Source: Flagellimonas chongwuensis (GTDB taxonomy: Bacteria > Bacteroidota > Bacteroidia > Flavobacteriales > Flavobacteriaceae). From it: a DNA stretch of 64,000 bases. Positions 1-9,382 of this stretch are shown here, piece by piece. Made by a program: the position numbers and the translations under genes. Numbering within the stretch: the stretch's first letter is position 1; every line of letters begins with the position of its first letter. The notes under the pieces were generated by a model. It was not told the DNA's origin, ran no database searches, and was given only the letters and a program-made list of their open reading frames with translations. The stretch covers positions 682,001-746,000 of the forward strand of contig NZ_WYET01000004.1 of the NCBI RefSeq assembly GCF_013376415.1, given 5' to 3'.

Positions 1-654
1 GAACTGGAACAGCTTTCCAAAAGGCAGCAATTGAGCAAAACCATACAATGGATACTGATCGGCGGTATTTGGATTATTGCCCTATTATCTTTCTTCCTTA
101 TCAAAAGCATGAGGCAACGTTCAAAAAACCAAAAGCATTTGCTGAAACAACAAAACATTATTGCCCAAAAAGAACTGGAAAACCAACAGCTCAAAGGTAT
201 GGACCTTGAGGGTGAATTGAATGCCAAAAACCGAGAACTCACTTCATATGCCATGAACTTTGTTCAAAAAAATCAGTTATTGGATGAGTTCCAGAACAAA
301 ATACAAGAGGCAAAAAAAGCAACTACATTAAATCAGGTCAGCAAAATTATGACCGATATGGAAAGAACCATAAAAATAAACCAAGGCAAGGAAAAGGATT
401 GGGAAGACTTTAAACAACATTTTGAAAATGTACATCCTGAATTTTTCACCAATTTAAAGCAACAATTCCCTGGTTTAAGTGCGAATGACTTAAAAGTTGC
501 CGCACTGACCAGGCTCAATTTATCCATTAAAGAGGCTTCCAATATCCTCGGGATCTCCCCGGAGAGTACAAAAACAGCTCGCTACAGACTCAGAAAGAAG
601 TTGAACCTGCCTCCGGAAAAGGATCTTTTTGATTTTTTGTTGAATTTTAAATAA
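1..654 (+). CDS. C-terminal part of a membrane-anchored regulator with LuxR-type HTH (5' truncated by window edge)
   Basis: The reading frame is open from base 1, so the gene enters from the left; the TTG at 31 is not a convincing start. Seen: a hydrophobic segment of about 20 residues encoded near 45-105, a charged, glutamine-rich coiled-coil stretch, and a C-terminal helix-turn-helix with the pattern LSANDLKVAAL...KEASNILGISPESTKTARYR, as in GerE/LuxR effector domains. Many Bacteroidota have proteins with N-terminal TPRs, one membrane helix and this HTH; the missing part is probably the TPR region (inference). The role is likely transcriptional control. The target is unknown; the plus-strand run starting at 874/987 is the nearest candidate. 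Confidence 0.8.
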   Translation, partial: ELEQLSKRQQLSKTIQWILIGGIWIIALLSFFLIKSMRQRSKNQKHLLKQQNIIAQKELENQQLKGMDLEGELNAKNRELTSYAMNFVQKNQLLDEFQNKIQEAKKATTLNQVSKIMTDMERTIKINQGKEKDWEDFKQHFENVHPEFFTNLKQQFPGLSANDLKVAALTRLNLSIKEASNILGISPESTKTARYRLRKKLNLPPEKDLFDFLLNFK

Positions 655-784
655 AAAATAATTTTTTGGTTTTCAACACTTTACAATATTAGGAATACAT
701 TTTGTCTACCTAATGTCTACCTGATAGGCGATCAAGTCTACTTCTTATTCTTACGCTGTACACTCCATATACCTCCCTCTTTTT

Positions 785-813
785 TTTGATTTAAAATTGT
801 CACGCTAGGTTTG
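785..813 (+). promoter_or_regulatory. Bacteroidota-type promoter candidate (TTTG-N17-TAGGTTTG)
   Basis: TTTG at 785-788 and TAGGTTTG at 806-813 match the -33 (TTTG) and -7 (TAnnTTTG) boxes of the primary sigma factor in Bacteroidota, 17 bp apart. This would place the transcript start near 817, ahead of the short ORF at 874 and the hydroxylase gene at 987. Upstream, GTCTAC occurs at 704, 715 and 736. Confidence 0.5.
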
Positions 814-873
814 CGCTCTCAAAATCAGCGGGATACACCCGTGTTTATTCATCATTTCAAAAATCAATTAAAA

Positions 874-981
874 ATGAAACGACAATTATTTATTGAGGCC
901 TATCAATCCAACGAAGGATTATGGGCCATTAAGAAGAGAAGGAAAATGGAGTTCAACGCTAAGTTTAAATCTAAAATTTAA
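874..981 (+). CDS. possible 35-residue basic small protein or leader peptide
   Basis: An ATG in an A-rich context at 874 opens a 35-codon frame that closes 5 bp before the next gene. The peptide starts MKRQLFIEAYQSNEG and has a basic cluster (KKRRK) in the middle. It lies downstream of a good promoter candidate and right before the fatty acid hydroxylase gene, so it could be a translated leader, a small protein, or a chance frame. No family is recognised. Confidence 0.3.
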   Translation: MKRQLFIEAYQSNEGLWAIKKRRKMEFNAKFKSKI

Positions 982-986
982 CAATC

Positions 987-1766
987 ATGGAGACACTACA
1001 AAATTTACCCACACCGTTAGAAATTTTATTGGATCCTATCTCCTTGGTTGTCCTGGGGATTTATGCGAGCTTAATGATTTGGGAGGCGTTGTTTCCTGCC
1101 AGGGAACTACCAAAGGTCAAGAATTGGAAAACGAGAGGACTGCTCACCTTCACAGTATTTTTTTACCTGTCCAGTTATTTACCTCTAATTTGGGACGGTT
1201 ATATATCCAAATACCAACTTTTTGATTTGTCCTTCTTGGGAGATCTAGGAGGTGCGGTAGTAGGTGTACTTATTTATGAATTTGGTCTGTTTCTTTGGCA
1301 TTACAGCCTTCATAAAAGCGATTTTCTATGGAAAGTTTTCCATCAAATGCACCATAGTGCAGAACGTATAGATACGTACGGTGCCTTTTACTTTAGCCCA
1401 ATGGACATGGCAGGTTTTACACTTTTAGGAAGTCTTTGCCTAGTTGGAATTACTGGCTTTACTCCTGGAGCATCAACCATTATCTTGTTGACAACCGTGT
1501 TTTTGGGCATTTTTCAGCACAGTAATATTGTTACCCCGCAATGGTTGGGATATCTCATCCAACGACCTGAAAGTCACACCGTACACCATGCCAAGGGTAT
1601 ACATGCGTACAATTATTCCGACCTGCCCATTTTCGATATCATCTTTGGTACTTTCAACAACCCCAAGGGTTATTCACATGAAACTGGATTCTATGATGGA
1701 GCTTCAAAAAGAATTAAGGAAATGCTTTTTTTCAAGGATATAAGCAAGGAAAATCAATCAAAATAG
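987..1766 (+). CDS. sterol desaturase / fatty acid hydroxylase superfamily membrane protein
   Basis: A 259-residue integral membrane protein with the histidine boxes of the diiron fatty acid hydroxylase superfamily: HYSLH at residues 105-109, HQMHH at 119-123, a lone His at 178 and HTVHH at 197-201. Several hydrophobic segments flank the boxes. Family members use a non-haem diiron centre to hydroxylate or desaturate lipids; the substrate cannot be read from the sequence. The start is the first ATG after the short ORF. The next gene begins 3 bp after the stop, so an operon is likely. Confidence 0.85.
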   Translation: METLQNLPTPLEILLDPISLVVLGIYASLMIWEALFPARELPKVKNWKTRGLLTFTVFFYLSSYLPLIWDGYISKYQLFDLSFLGDLGGAVVGVLIYEFGLFLWHYSLHKSDFLWKVFHQMHHSAERIDTYGAFYFSPMDMAGFTLLGSLCLVGITGFTPGASTIILLTTVFLGIFQHSNIVTPQWLGYLIQRPESHTVHHAKGIHAYNYSDLPIFDIIFGTFNNPKGYSHETGFYDGASKRIKEMLFFKDISKENQSK

Positions 1767-1769
1767 AAA

Positions 1770-2417
1770 ATGAAGAATAGTATTGTTGGAATAGTATTAG
1801 TGGTGATGTCCCTTGTATCATGTACATCGGATGATATCTCCGGCTCAGGTGTACTCACTACGAAAAACAGGGAACTCAATGCATTCATTGCTGTTTCAGT
1901 AGATGGGATAACAAATGTGAACATTGTTCAAGGTAATGCCCAAAGTGTGAAAATAACGGCCGATGACAACATCATCGGCCTTGTTAAAACAGAAATCAAA
2001 GACGGTATCTTGGAAATTTACCTGACTTCGGGACATAACTATAAAAATATTGATGTAAGCCTCGAAATTATGGCAAAAGCATTGAACGGTGTTGCCAATA
2101 AAGGTTCTGGCACATTGAAAGTTGTCAACGTGGAAAGTCCAGAGTTTTATTTGGATAATTTGGGTTCTGGCGACATCAGCCTCTCGGGAACATCAAACAC
2201 ATTACGTATAGAAAACGAAGGAAGTGGCAGAATTTCCGGATTTTCATTTTTAGCCGATAAGTCTGCAATAGACATCATGGGTTCCGGAGATGTAGAAATC
2301 AGCTGTACGGACGAACTTGACGTGAAAATCGATGGCAGTGCCAAAGTATTCTACAAAGGAAATCCACACGTAACCAAAAATATCTTGGGAAGCGGAAATG
2401 TGATTGATGAAAACTAA
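1770..2417 (+). CDS. DUF2807 (GIN-domain) lipoprotein
   Basis: A 215-residue protein with a lipoprotein signal (hydrophobic N-terminus ending VSC, Cys at residue 18) followed by SDDISGSG. The rest is a beta-rich repeat pattern with recurring GSG turns (NKGSGTL, NLGSGDI, NEGSGRI, IMGSGDV, ILGSGNV), typical of the DUF2807 head domain called putative auto-transporter adhesin, GIN type. It probably folds as a right-handed beta-helix on the cell surface or in the periplasm. Function is not established. It lies 3 bp after the hydroxylase and 15 bp before the next gene, in the same operon. Confidence 0.85.
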   Translation: MKNSIVGIVLVVMSLVSCTSDDISGSGVLTTKNRELNAFIAVSVDGITNVNIVQGNAQSVKITADDNIIGLVKTEIKDGILEIYLTSGHNYKNIDVSLEIMAKALNGVANKGSGTLKVVNVESPEFYLDNLGSGDISLSGTSNTLRIENEGSGRISGFSFLADKSAIDIMGSGDVEISCTDELDVKIDGSAKVFYKGNPHVTKNILGSGNVIDEN

Positions 2418-2432
2418 AAAAATAATATAAAA

Positions 2433-3425
2433 ATGAAAAAATCAACCTTAATACTTTTATTACTGGTATTACAATTCTCCAATATAATCGCTCAGGTAAA
2501 GTTTGCAGAGTTTGGCAACCATACTCTTAGAAACGGTGAAGTATTGGAAAATGCACGTATAGGCTACAGCACCTATGGCTCCCTCAATCTTGATAAGAAA
2601 AATGCCATATTGTTCCCTACATGGTATGCTGGAACGGGTAAAAGTCTTACCCCATACATTGGCAAAGAAGCTATGATAGATACTACAAAGTACTATGTTG
2701 TGGTTGTGGAAGCGTTGGGCAATGGGATTTCTTCCTCCCCTTCCAATACAGATATAAAGGACGGGGACAAATTTCCGGAATTTGGAATTGGGGATATGGT
2801 GGACCTGGAGCATAAACTGATCAAAGAGGTTTTGGGCCTGGACCATTTATATGCTATAACCGGCATTTCCATGGGAGGTATGCAAACGTACCAATGGATG
2901 GCCAGTTACCCTGATTTTTTTGATAAGGCAATTCCAATTGTGGGCTCGCCCAAACTATCCGTTTATGACCAACTGAACTATGAAATCTTCAAGAAGATAT
3001 TGAACAAAGAGATACAGCATGGCACAAAGGAAGAAACTTTTTTGATGTTGGAGTACGCGTTGGGACTTACGCCTCAATACTATGAAGGCAGTACTGAATC
3101 CATTGATGAAGTTTTGCGAAAAATCAGAGATGAGGCCAAAAATTATGATGTTCGGGACCTACACAGTCAAATGCTGGCCATTTCCAATTATAGTTTGGAT
3201 CAAGATTTGAGCAAACATAAGGTTAAATCCCTATCCGAGCTGTTCAAAGGCGAGGCGTTTATCATATATTCAAGAACGGACCATTTGGTAGCTCCCTCAG
3301 CCAATTTGGAGGTTATAAAGGGATTAAATGCCCAATCTTTGGATTTAAATTCCAAATGTGGACATTATACATTTGGCTGTGATATGGAAAAACTCAACAT
3401 GGCCGTAAAAAATTTCTTAAATTGA
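2433..3425 (+). CDS. secreted alpha/beta hydrolase, homoserine acetyltransferase (MetX)-like
   Basis: 330 residues with a signal peptide (MKKSTLILLLLVLQFSNIIAQ) and the MetX-type fold: the early motif ARIGYSTYGSLN, the nucleophile elbow GISMGGM with Ser146, and a C-terminal GHY that supplies the likely catalytic His. True cytoplasmic MetX has no signal peptide, so this is more likely an exported hydrolase of the same fold than a methionine-pathway enzyme (inference). Substrate unknown. It is the third gene of the plus-strand run; the fragment at 3433 begins 7 bp later. Confidence 0.8.
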   Translation: MKKSTLILLLLVLQFSNIIAQVKFAEFGNHTLRNGEVLENARIGYSTYGSLNLDKKNAILFPTWYAGTGKSLTPYIGKEAMIDTTKYYVVVVEALGNGISSSPSNTDIKDGDKFPEFGIGDMVDLEHKLIKEVLGLDHLYAITGISMGGMQTYQWMASYPDFFDKAIPIVGSPKLSVYDQLNYEIFKKILNKEIQHGTKEETFLMLEYALGLTPQYYEGSTESIDEVLRKIRDEAKNYDVRDLHSQMLAISNYSLDQDLSKHKVKSLSELFKGEAFIIYSRTDHLVAPSANLEVIKGLNAQSLDLNSKCGHYTFGCDMEKLNMAVKNFLN

Positions 3426-3432
3426 GCTGGAC

Positions 3433-3657
3433 ATGACCAGAGTACTCGTTATTTTCCTCCTGATTTTCTTATACCCTCACACCAAATCAATTGGGCAACA
3501 AAGTGATGTTTTCATCAAGGCCGGCCTTTTGTATGACAGTAAGAGCAATCAATTATTCCCCAACAAGATTATTCATATTCAAGGCTCCACGATAAAATCC
3601 ATTACCGGGTTCCGTAAGATGGGCAAAAGCAAAAAGGTAATTGATCTGTCCGATTAA
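3433..3657 (+). pseudogene. truncated amidohydrolase (N-terminal fragment only)
   Basis: 74 codons: a signal peptide and the opening strands of an imidazolonepropionase-type amidohydrolase (FIKAGLLYDSKSNQLFPNKI, then the KVIDLSD stretch). In intact enzymes this leads straight into the metal-binding HxH strand, but here a stop follows immediately and the convergent LacI-type gene ends 48 bp further on. No metal ligands or barrel remain, so this looks like a deletion remnant. A small secreted protein cannot be excluded. Confidence 0.65.
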
Positions 3658-3704
3658 ACAGGCTCGTTGCAAATTCCATCACCCCAATATTCTTCGCTAA
3701 TACT

Positions 3705-4742
3705 TCAAAAATCTTGTTGTTCCATACTAAGCGTGGATTGCCTTACCACAAGACTTGTTTTTATAGTCTTAGTTTCAAACTTCGCTTTATCGTCCTTTCC
3801 CTCTATCCTATCAATCAATTTATTGGCAGAGGTCTCTCCGATAAAACGGCCATGTTGACTGATCATTGTTACTGGTGGACTGGCGTATCTTGATAGTTCT
3901 CCGTTGGTAAACCCGATTACAGAGATATCCTTTGGTATTAAAAAACCTTTGGAGCGCAAAAGGTCCATTACCTTAACGGTAGTAATCTCATCAAAGACCA
4001 AAATTCCATTTAGTTCTTTCAAGTTTAAAGAAAGTGAAATAGTAAGTTCTAGATCATCCTCCACTCCGAGCGATACTACCATATCTGAATCAAAAGGAAT
4101 GCCTTGTTCCTTCAATGCTCTTTTAAAACCTTCAATCCTTAACCGGCCTATTGAAGAATTGGGGATTGGGTTTATGATGGCCAAAGAGCGACACCCTGTT
4201 TCCAAAAAATGTTTTGTGGCCTTGTAACCGGCCTCAATATCGTCCACGACCACTTTGTCACACTCGATCATTTCGGTTACCCTATCAAACATGACCAATG
4301 GAATCTGCTTTTGTAACAATTCCTCAAAATGTGCAATGTGTTCGGACAATTGAGCCTCTCCAGCAACAGTGGAAATAATAACCCCGTCCACTGATCCTGA
4401 GCATAAGAAATCCAGGATCTTAACCTCTTTTCCCAAAGATTCATTGGTACTGCAGGTAATAATACTATATCCCCTTTCATCGGCAACCTGTTCTATACCA
4501 AATAGGACTTGAACAAAAAAATAGTTCAAAATATTAGGGATTACCACACCAATTGTCTTGGTATTCCTATTTAAAAGGTTGAGGGCTACACGATTGGGCT
4601 TATAGTGGTTCTGTTTGGCAAATTTCCTAATCTTGACCTTAAGCTCCTCACTAATTTCATGGCTATCGTTTATAGCTTTAGAAACCGTGGATACCGATAC
4701 ATTAAAATGGGCAGCAATGGTCTTTAGGGTCAATTTGTTCAT
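3705..4742 (-). CDS. LacI-family transcriptional regulator (probable xylose-operon repressor)
   Basis: 345 residues from the ATG at 4742 (a longer frame reaches 4847, but LacI proteins begin exactly at the HTH). The N-terminus MNKLTLKTIAAHFNVSVSTV is the LacI HTH, followed by the hinge region and a periplasmic-binding-like effector domain with family motifs (TIGVVIPNI, NSSIGRLRIEGFKRAL, DISVIGFTNGE). It lies downstream of xylA-xylB on the same strand, so it probably senses xylose or a derivative and acts on the TTGAAC/GTTCAA sites upstream of xylB. Both ligand and sites are inferred. Confidence 0.88.
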   Translation of the reverse strand: MNKLTLKTIAAHFNVSVSTVSKAINDSHEISEELKVKIRKFAKQNHYKPNRVALNLLNRNTKTIGVVIPNILNYFFVQVLFGIEQVADERGYSIITCSTNESLGKEVKILDFLCSGSVDGVIISTVAGEAQLSEHIAHFEELLQKQIPLVMFDRVTEMIECDKVVVDDIEAGYKATKHFLETGCRSLAIINPIPNSSIGRLRIEGFKRALKEQGIPFDSDMVVSLGVEDDLELTISLSLNLKELNGILVFDEITTVKVMDLLRSKGFLIPKDISVIGFTNGELSRYASPPVTMISQHGRFIGETSANKLIDRIEGKDDKAKFETKTIKTSLVVRQSTLSMEQQDF

Positions 4743-4839
4743 GGATACCGTAAATATAGCTCTAAAAGATAGCAATTTAATATCATCGAAACCATCTTTA
4801 GAGCAGGAGCATTCCAGAAGAAATTTAATTAATGGCAAA

Positions 4840-4874
4840 CCGCCCATTCAGAATTTCAAAAATCCAATGGGCGG
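4840..4874 (-). terminator. inverted repeat downstream of xylA
   Basis: CCGCCCATT at 4840-4848 and AATGGGCGG at 4866-4874 form a perfect 9-bp stem around a 17-nt loop, starting 34 bp past the xylA stop. There is no clear U-run on the minus strand, so it may act as an mRNA 3' stabiliser rather than a classical terminator. Confidence 0.5.
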
Positions 4875-4907
4875 TCAGTATAAACGTGAATGTTAATTAT
4901 TGGAGTA

Positions 4908-6233
4908 CTAAACAAATCTCCCAACAATGTTCTCGAACAACTCTTGTTTGCCACTGATCTGTTTTGGCTCACCTGTTTCCAGAGCATGCTTAAAAAGATC
5001 GGAAAATTCCAATTTTCCTGAGCTGAACTCAGCTCCTTTGCCCTCTTGAAAGGATGCATACCTTTGACTTAAAAGTTCTTCGTATGAAGATTCCTCAATG
5101 ATTGCATTAGCGGCCAAAAGTGCCCTGGCAAAGGTGTCCGCGCCTCCTATGTGGGCATGGAAAATATCCTCCAAATCGGTACTGTTTCTTCGTGTTTTGG
5201 CGTCAAAATTGACACCTCCGCCTTGCAATCCACCCGATTTGAGGAAGACCAACATGGCTTCAGTTACCTCTAGCACATTATTGGGGAACTGATCGGTGTC
5301 CCAACCATTTTGATAGTCGCCCCGGTTGGCATCGATACTTCCAAGCATCCCCGCATTGGCTGCGACTTGTAGTTCGTGTTGAAAGGTGTGTTGTGCCAAG
5401 GTGGCGTGGTTCACTTCAATATTGAGCTTAAAATCATCCTCCAGTCCGTATTCCCGTATAGAGTTGATAGAGGTAGCAGCATCAAAGTCATATTGGTGTT
5501 TTGTGGGTTCCATCGGTTTTGGCTCAATAAAGAAAGTTCCTTTGAAACCTTGCTTGCGTGCATAATCCCGAGCCATGCCCAAAAATCGGCCTATATTGTC
5601 CTGCTCCCGTTTCATATCCGTGTTCAATAGAGACATGTATCCTTCACGCCCTCCCCAAAACACATAATTTTCACCGCCAAGTGCAATAGTAGCGTCCAGA
5701 GCCATTTTTACTTGTGCACCGGCGTAGGCCAGTACATCAAAATTGGGATTGGAAGCTGCACCGTTCATGTAACGAGGGTTTGAAAAGCAATTTGCGGTGC
5801 CCCAGAGCAATTTTACCCCAGAGGCAGATTGCTTTTCCTTCAAATAATCCACTATGGTAGACAGTCGTTTTTCGGATTCGGCCAAAGAATCTGCCTCATC
5901 CACTAGGTCAAAATCATGGAAGCAATAATAATCGAATCCCATTTTCGTCACAAATTCGAAAGCGGCATCAGCCTTATCCTTTGCTGCCTTAATTGGGTCT
6001 TTATCCACAGACCATGGAAAATTTTTGGTACCGGGGCCAAAAGGGTCTCCCCCCGTTCCACATAGCGTATGCCAATAAGCCATGGCAAACTTAAAATGTT
6101 CCCTCATGGTTTTGCCCGCCACCACTTGGTCCGGATTATAGAATTTAAATGCCAAAGGGTTATCGGATTCCCTTCCTTCAAATTTAATATCACCTATTCC
6201 GGTGAAATATTCTTTGTTGCCTAAATGTGCCAT
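4908..6233 (-). CDS. xylA: xylose isomerase
   Basis: 441 residues, the usual length of class II xylose isomerases, with family motifs in order: [17 protein letters not shown], catalytic CFHDFD (His106, Asp109), VFWGGREGY and the metal-binding stretch [17 protein letters not shown]. It converts D-xylose to D-xylulose in the cytoplasm using divalent metal. Its ATG overlaps the xylB stop by one base (TAATG), so the two are translationally coupled, xylB first. The LacI-type gene follows on the same strand. Confidence 0.97.
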   Translation of the reverse strand: MAHLGNKEYFTGIGDIKFEGRESDNPLAFKFYNPDQVVAGKTMREHFKFAMAYWHTLCGTGGDPFGPGTKNFPWSVDKDPIKAAKDKADAAFEFVTKMGFDYYCFHDFDLVDEADSLAESEKRLSTIVDYLKEKQSASGVKLLWGTANCFSNPRYMNGAASNPNFDVLAYAGAQVKMALDATIALGGENYVFWGGREGYMSLLNTDMKREQDNIGRFLGMARDYARKQGFKGTFFIEPKPMEPTKHQYDFDAATSINSIREYGLEDDFKLNIEVNHATLAQHTFQHELQVAANAGMLGSIDANRGDYQNGWDTDQFPNNVLEVTEAMLVFLKSGGLQGGGVNFDAKTRRNSTDLEDIFHAHIGGADTFARALLAANAIIEESSYEELLSQRYASFQEGKGAEFSSGKLEFSDLFKHALETGEPKQISGKQELFENIVGRFV

Positions 6234-7720
6234 TATTTTTTTGTTTTTAATATTAGTTGTAGTTCATTTTTCCAATTCTCATATGCCTTTTGATAGAGCT
6301 CCTTATTGTCAAGCGGCCTATAAGTCATCACATGGTCGTTGTTCATATAAGATGTAAACTTTTCTTGGCCATGTTCATATATGGCACATGCTCTGGCCGC
6401 ACCTATGGCGCCCGTTGTATTGTATATTTCTATTTCTTCTTGAATTAGGGTAGAAATGGTACCGGCAAATATGGCAGACCTAAATAGATTATCGTTGCCT
6501 GCCCGTATCACCTTTGCCCTAGCACCGTCTGAACTCATAATTTCCATACCGTATACAAATGAAAATGCAATTCCCTCCAATGCGGCCCTACAGAGATGTG
6601 CCTTTGAGTGTCTATTAAGGTCAAGGTTCACAATGCGGGTACCGATATCTTGGTTGTTCAACATACGCTCAGCTCCGTTACCAAAGGGAATTATACTGAG
6701 TCCGTCCGAACCAATCTCTATTTTCGATGCCAAATCGTTCATTTCTTCATAGGAGGCTACATCCAGGTTGTTCAGAAGCCATCTATATTGTATACCGGAC
6801 CCATTGATACATAGCAGCTTTCCTATTCTAGTATGAGTGTCCGGACGATAGTTGACATGAGCAAAATTATTGACCCGAGAGCTTTCCTTAACCGAAAGGT
6901 TGTCCGTAATGGCATATACTACTCCCGAAGTGCCGCCTGTAGCAGCCACTTCACCCGGTTCAAAAATGTTAAGGGACAGTGCATTGTTGGGCTGGTCCCC
7001 TGAGCGATATAAAATAGGCGTACCTTCCAATAGACCGCTTTGTTGCGCACCTTCTTTGGACACCTCTCCTTGGTTCCCAAAAGTATCCACTGTATCCGGA
7101 ACCATGGATTCTGGAATTCCATAATGTTCAAGAACTTCATTGGAAACCCGGTTCTCCACAAAATCCCAAAAAACACCTTCTGATAAACCTGATATGGTTG
7201 AAGCTATTTTACCGGTCAGTCTGTACCCTATATAATCGCCGGGCAGCATAAACTTATAGACTTTATCAAACACTTCGGGCTCATTTTCGCGGACCCAGGC
7301 TAATTTGGATGCTGTAAAATTTCCAGGGGCGTTCAATAATCTGGTATCACACTTTTCCTCGCCCATCTCCTTGTAGGCGCGGTTACCAATTTCCACGGCA
7401 CGACTATCACACCAAATAATGGAATTTCTTAGTGGTATGCCGGCGGTATCAACAATAACAAGTCCATGCATTTGATACGCAATTCCCAACCCTGAAATAT
7501 TGGCCGGCGATATCTTATGATCTTTTAAAATTCTTTTAATCCCCTTGCATACCAATTCCCACCAAAGTTCAGGGCTTTGTTCCGCCCAACCTGGTTTTGT
7601 GGCCATCATGGACATTTCTTCTTCCGGCTCCTGTACGACCGTTACTTTTTTACCTGTGGACGCTTCGACCAGTGCAATCTTTATTGAAGAACTGCCCAAA
7701 TCAATACCTATATAATACAT
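6233..7720 (-). CDS. xylB: xylulokinase
   Basis: About 495 residues from the ATG at 7720 (the longer frame to 7771 adds a non-homologous stretch). It begins [14 protein letters not shown], the phosphate-1 motif of the FGGY sugar kinases, and carries the [31 protein letters not shown] and [10 protein letters not shown] segments typical of xylulokinases. It phosphorylates D-xylulose for entry into the pentose phosphate pathway. First gene of the xylB-xylA unit, with a promoter candidate and operator-like repeats directly upstream. Confidence 0.95.
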   Translation of the reverse strand: MYYIGIDLGSSSIKIALVEASTGKKVTVVQEPEEEMSMMATKPGWAEQSPELWWELVCKGIKRILKDHKISPANISGLGIAYQMHGLVIVDTAGIPLRNSIIWCDSRAVEIGNRAYKEMGEEKCDTRLLNAPGNFTASKLAWVRENEPEVFDKVYKFMLPGDYIGYRLTGKIASTISGLSEGVFWDFVENRVSNEVLEHYGIPESMVPDTVDTFGNQGEVSKEGAQQSGLLEGTPILYRSGDQPNNALSLNIFEPGEVAATGGTSGVVYAITDNLSVKESSRVNNFAHVNYRPDTHTRIGKLLCINGSGIQYRWLLNNLDVASYEEMNDLASKIEIGSDGLSIIPFGNGAERMLNNQDIGTRIVNLDLNRHSKAHLCRAALEGIAFSFVYGMEIMSSDGARAKVIRAGNDNLFRSAIFAGTISTLIQEEIEIYNTTGAIGAARACAIYEHGQEKFTSYMNNDHVMTYRPLDNKELYQKAYENWKNELQLILKTKK

Positions 7721-7732
7721 GAAAGTTAATTG

Positions 7733-7834
7733 TTGAACTATATGGTTAAATATAAAAAATGCCCAGTTCAAAAGTGTTCTTTAAGTTAAAACAATCCAAA
7801 GCAAGATTGTTTAGGTTCGAATTGAACTGTTCAA
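7733..7834 (-). promoter_or_regulatory. xylB promoter and operator candidates
   Basis: On the minus strand, TTTG (7800-7797), a 20-bp gap and CACTTTTG (7776-7769) approximate the Bacteroidota -33/-7 pair, with one base off TAnnTTTG. Operator-like elements surround it: the inverted repeat TTGAAC-T-GTTCAA at 7822-7834 just upstream of the -33 box, a GTTCAA half-site at 7766-7771 overlapping the -7 box, and TTGAAC at 7733-7738 in the leader. This fits repression by the neighbouring LacI-type protein (inference). Nothing else is seen in the spacer up to 8031. Confidence 0.45.
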
Positions 7835-8031
7835 AAGAAACCAATTAACTTACTGTATTACAATAATTTATAATAAAACCAATTATTCATCTGCGTTTCG
7901 AAATGGTTTTCGTAGATAATTTTAGAAATGGATGATAAATAACTTTATGGAAAAATCCGTTTGATGAATTACTCAATCATTCAAGTGTAAAGAATATTGA
8001 TATCCCAGTTTGACCTACAGCCTTATTGTCG

Positions 8032-9063
8032 TTATCTAAATTCCAGATAATATTCAAAAAAGGGCAACACCTGTTGTGGAATACGCCCATCTTTCGTGTA
8101 TATATTGTTCACATGGGTTCCAATGTATTCTTCTGCAAAATGGTCAATGCCCAGATTCTCCAATTTAATACTGAACATTTTACATTGTTGCGTAAAGCGT
8201 TCTCCTGCATTACGCCCCCAATCCATTTTAATGGCCCTTAAACTTTTCAAGTTGTCTATATAATTCTCAAGATTGTAAAACGGCATATTATCGTGCCATT
8301 TTTTGAGTATTTCTTGGTGTATGACCAATTCCCCATCTTCGTATCCAAATGGAAAATCGCAATAAAAAGGCGGATTGTTGGAATTCGGAGACCATGAGCG
8401 TGCAAATGCTACCATTACTTTTCCAAAGTAGGTTTTTTCCAATCCTTCATAGGTGGAGATTTCAGATAGTTCTTTAAAGGTGTCGCTGTTAGGGCCATAT
8501 TCCCTAACTATGGCCAGAGCTCCTGGACTGATGGCGTATACTGTATTGAACACATCAGGATGTTTCATGGCAATATTCAAGGCTCCATAACCGCCCATAC
8601 TATGCCCGGTTATCCCACGACTTTCCTTTTTGGGTATGGTACGATAATTCTTGTCCATATAGGCAACCAAATCCTCTACCGTGAAATCTTCCCAGTTTCC
8701 AAAAATTCCTGAATTGGAATAGAAACTACCTTCATAAGTTGTTTTTTGGTCGGGTATCACCAGAATAAAGGGTCGAATACGTTTAGTGGCTATGGCAAAG
8801 TCCAAAATTTCCTTCATAGATTCCAATAGGGTATGGTCGCCATAAAATCCGTGCAAAAAATAGATAACCGGATATTTTTTGGTTTCGGTTCCATAGTTAG
8901 GTGGAAGATATACCCCGACTTTCCGAGTAGGGTTCTCTCCAAAATCATTCACCAAATGCTTCGAATAAATGGAATCTATGACAATACTCCCCGTTTCAGA
9001 TTGCGCATGTATTATCTGAAAGGCGAAAATCAACAATGTGAAGTGTAAAAACTTTTTCATCAA
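8032..9063 (-). CDS. secreted esterase-D-type alpha/beta hydrolase
   Basis: 343 residues with a signal peptide (hydrophobic N-terminus ending IIHAQ) and the PF00756 esterase pattern: YLPPNYGTETKKYPVIYFLHG near residue 60, nucleophile elbow GHSMGGYGALN, and a long C-terminal helical part. Relatives include S-formylglutathione hydrolases and carbohydrate-acyl or feruloyl esterases; the signal peptide argues for the latter kind of role. It is the last gene of the 13648-8032 unit, 7 bp after the small AtuA-like gene, so it probably acts on an ester substrate of the same pathway. Confidence 0.85.
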   Translation of the reverse strand: MMKKFLHFTLLIFAFQIIHAQSETGSIVIDSIYSKHLVNDFGENPTRKVGVYLPPNYGTETKKYPVIYFLHGFYGDHTLLESMKEILDFAIATKRIRPFILVIPDQKTTYEGSFYSNSGIFGNWEDFTVEDLVAYMDKNYRTIPKKESRGITGHSMGGYGALNIAMKHPDVFNTVYAISPGALAIVREYGPNSDTFKELSEISTYEGLEKTYFGKVMVAFARSWSPNSNNPPFYCDFPFGYEDGELVIHQEILKKWHDNMPFYNLENYIDNLKSLRAIKMDWGRNAGERFTQQCKMFSIKLENLGIDHFAEEYIGTHVNNIYTKDGRIPQQVLPFFEYYLEFR

Positions 9064-9070
9064 TTTGCTT

Positions 9071-9382
9071 TTAATCGTTAGTATTTATGGGCATTTCCAA
9101 CAGAATAGAGGATAATGTCTTGCCATGTTTGTCCAATCGCAACGAACGGGTTACCCCTCCCCTAAGAGCTTTGTGCATTACAAAATTGATTGCGCCCAAT
9201 GTTGTAACCTCATACCGTATTATTTCGCCTTGAATCGTTTCACCTAAAAACAGCTTGACTTTTTCGACGGTCACTTTTTTTTGAATTATGGGATAATCCT
9301 TCTCATCAAAGGCAATCACAGAGATATTTACCATATCTCCTTTATCTCCTGTTCGTGAATGTGCTATCTCTTTAAGTTTCAT
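9071..9382 (-). CDS. AtuA C-terminal-domain-like small protein
   Basis: 103 residues from the ATG at 9382 (a TTG at 9391 is less likely). The opening HSRTGDKGDMVNISVIA and the later GAINFVMHKALRGGVTRSLR match the C-terminal domain that in many AtuA proteins is fused to the large catalytic part. Here it is a separate gene overlapping the end of the AtuA-like gene by 11 bp. A two-subunit AtuA is the simplest reading. The biochemical role of the domain is not established. Confidence 0.75.
   Translation of the reverse strand: MKLKEIAHSRTGDKGDMVNISVIAFDEKDYPIIQKKVTVEKVKLFLGETIQGEIIRYEVTTLGAINFVMHKALRGGVTRSLRLDKHGKTLSSILLEMPINTND

Noticed and set aside
893..1225. 110-codon plus-strand frame overlapping the hydroxylase start
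   Set aside because: Out of frame with the histidine-box protein and lacks a start context; the hydroxylase frame explains the DNA.
2433..3425. Genuine MetX (homoserine O-acetyltransferase) of methionine synthesis
   Set aside because: A signal peptide and the secreted-protein context make the cytoplasmic biosynthetic role unlikely; called MetX-like hydrolase instead.
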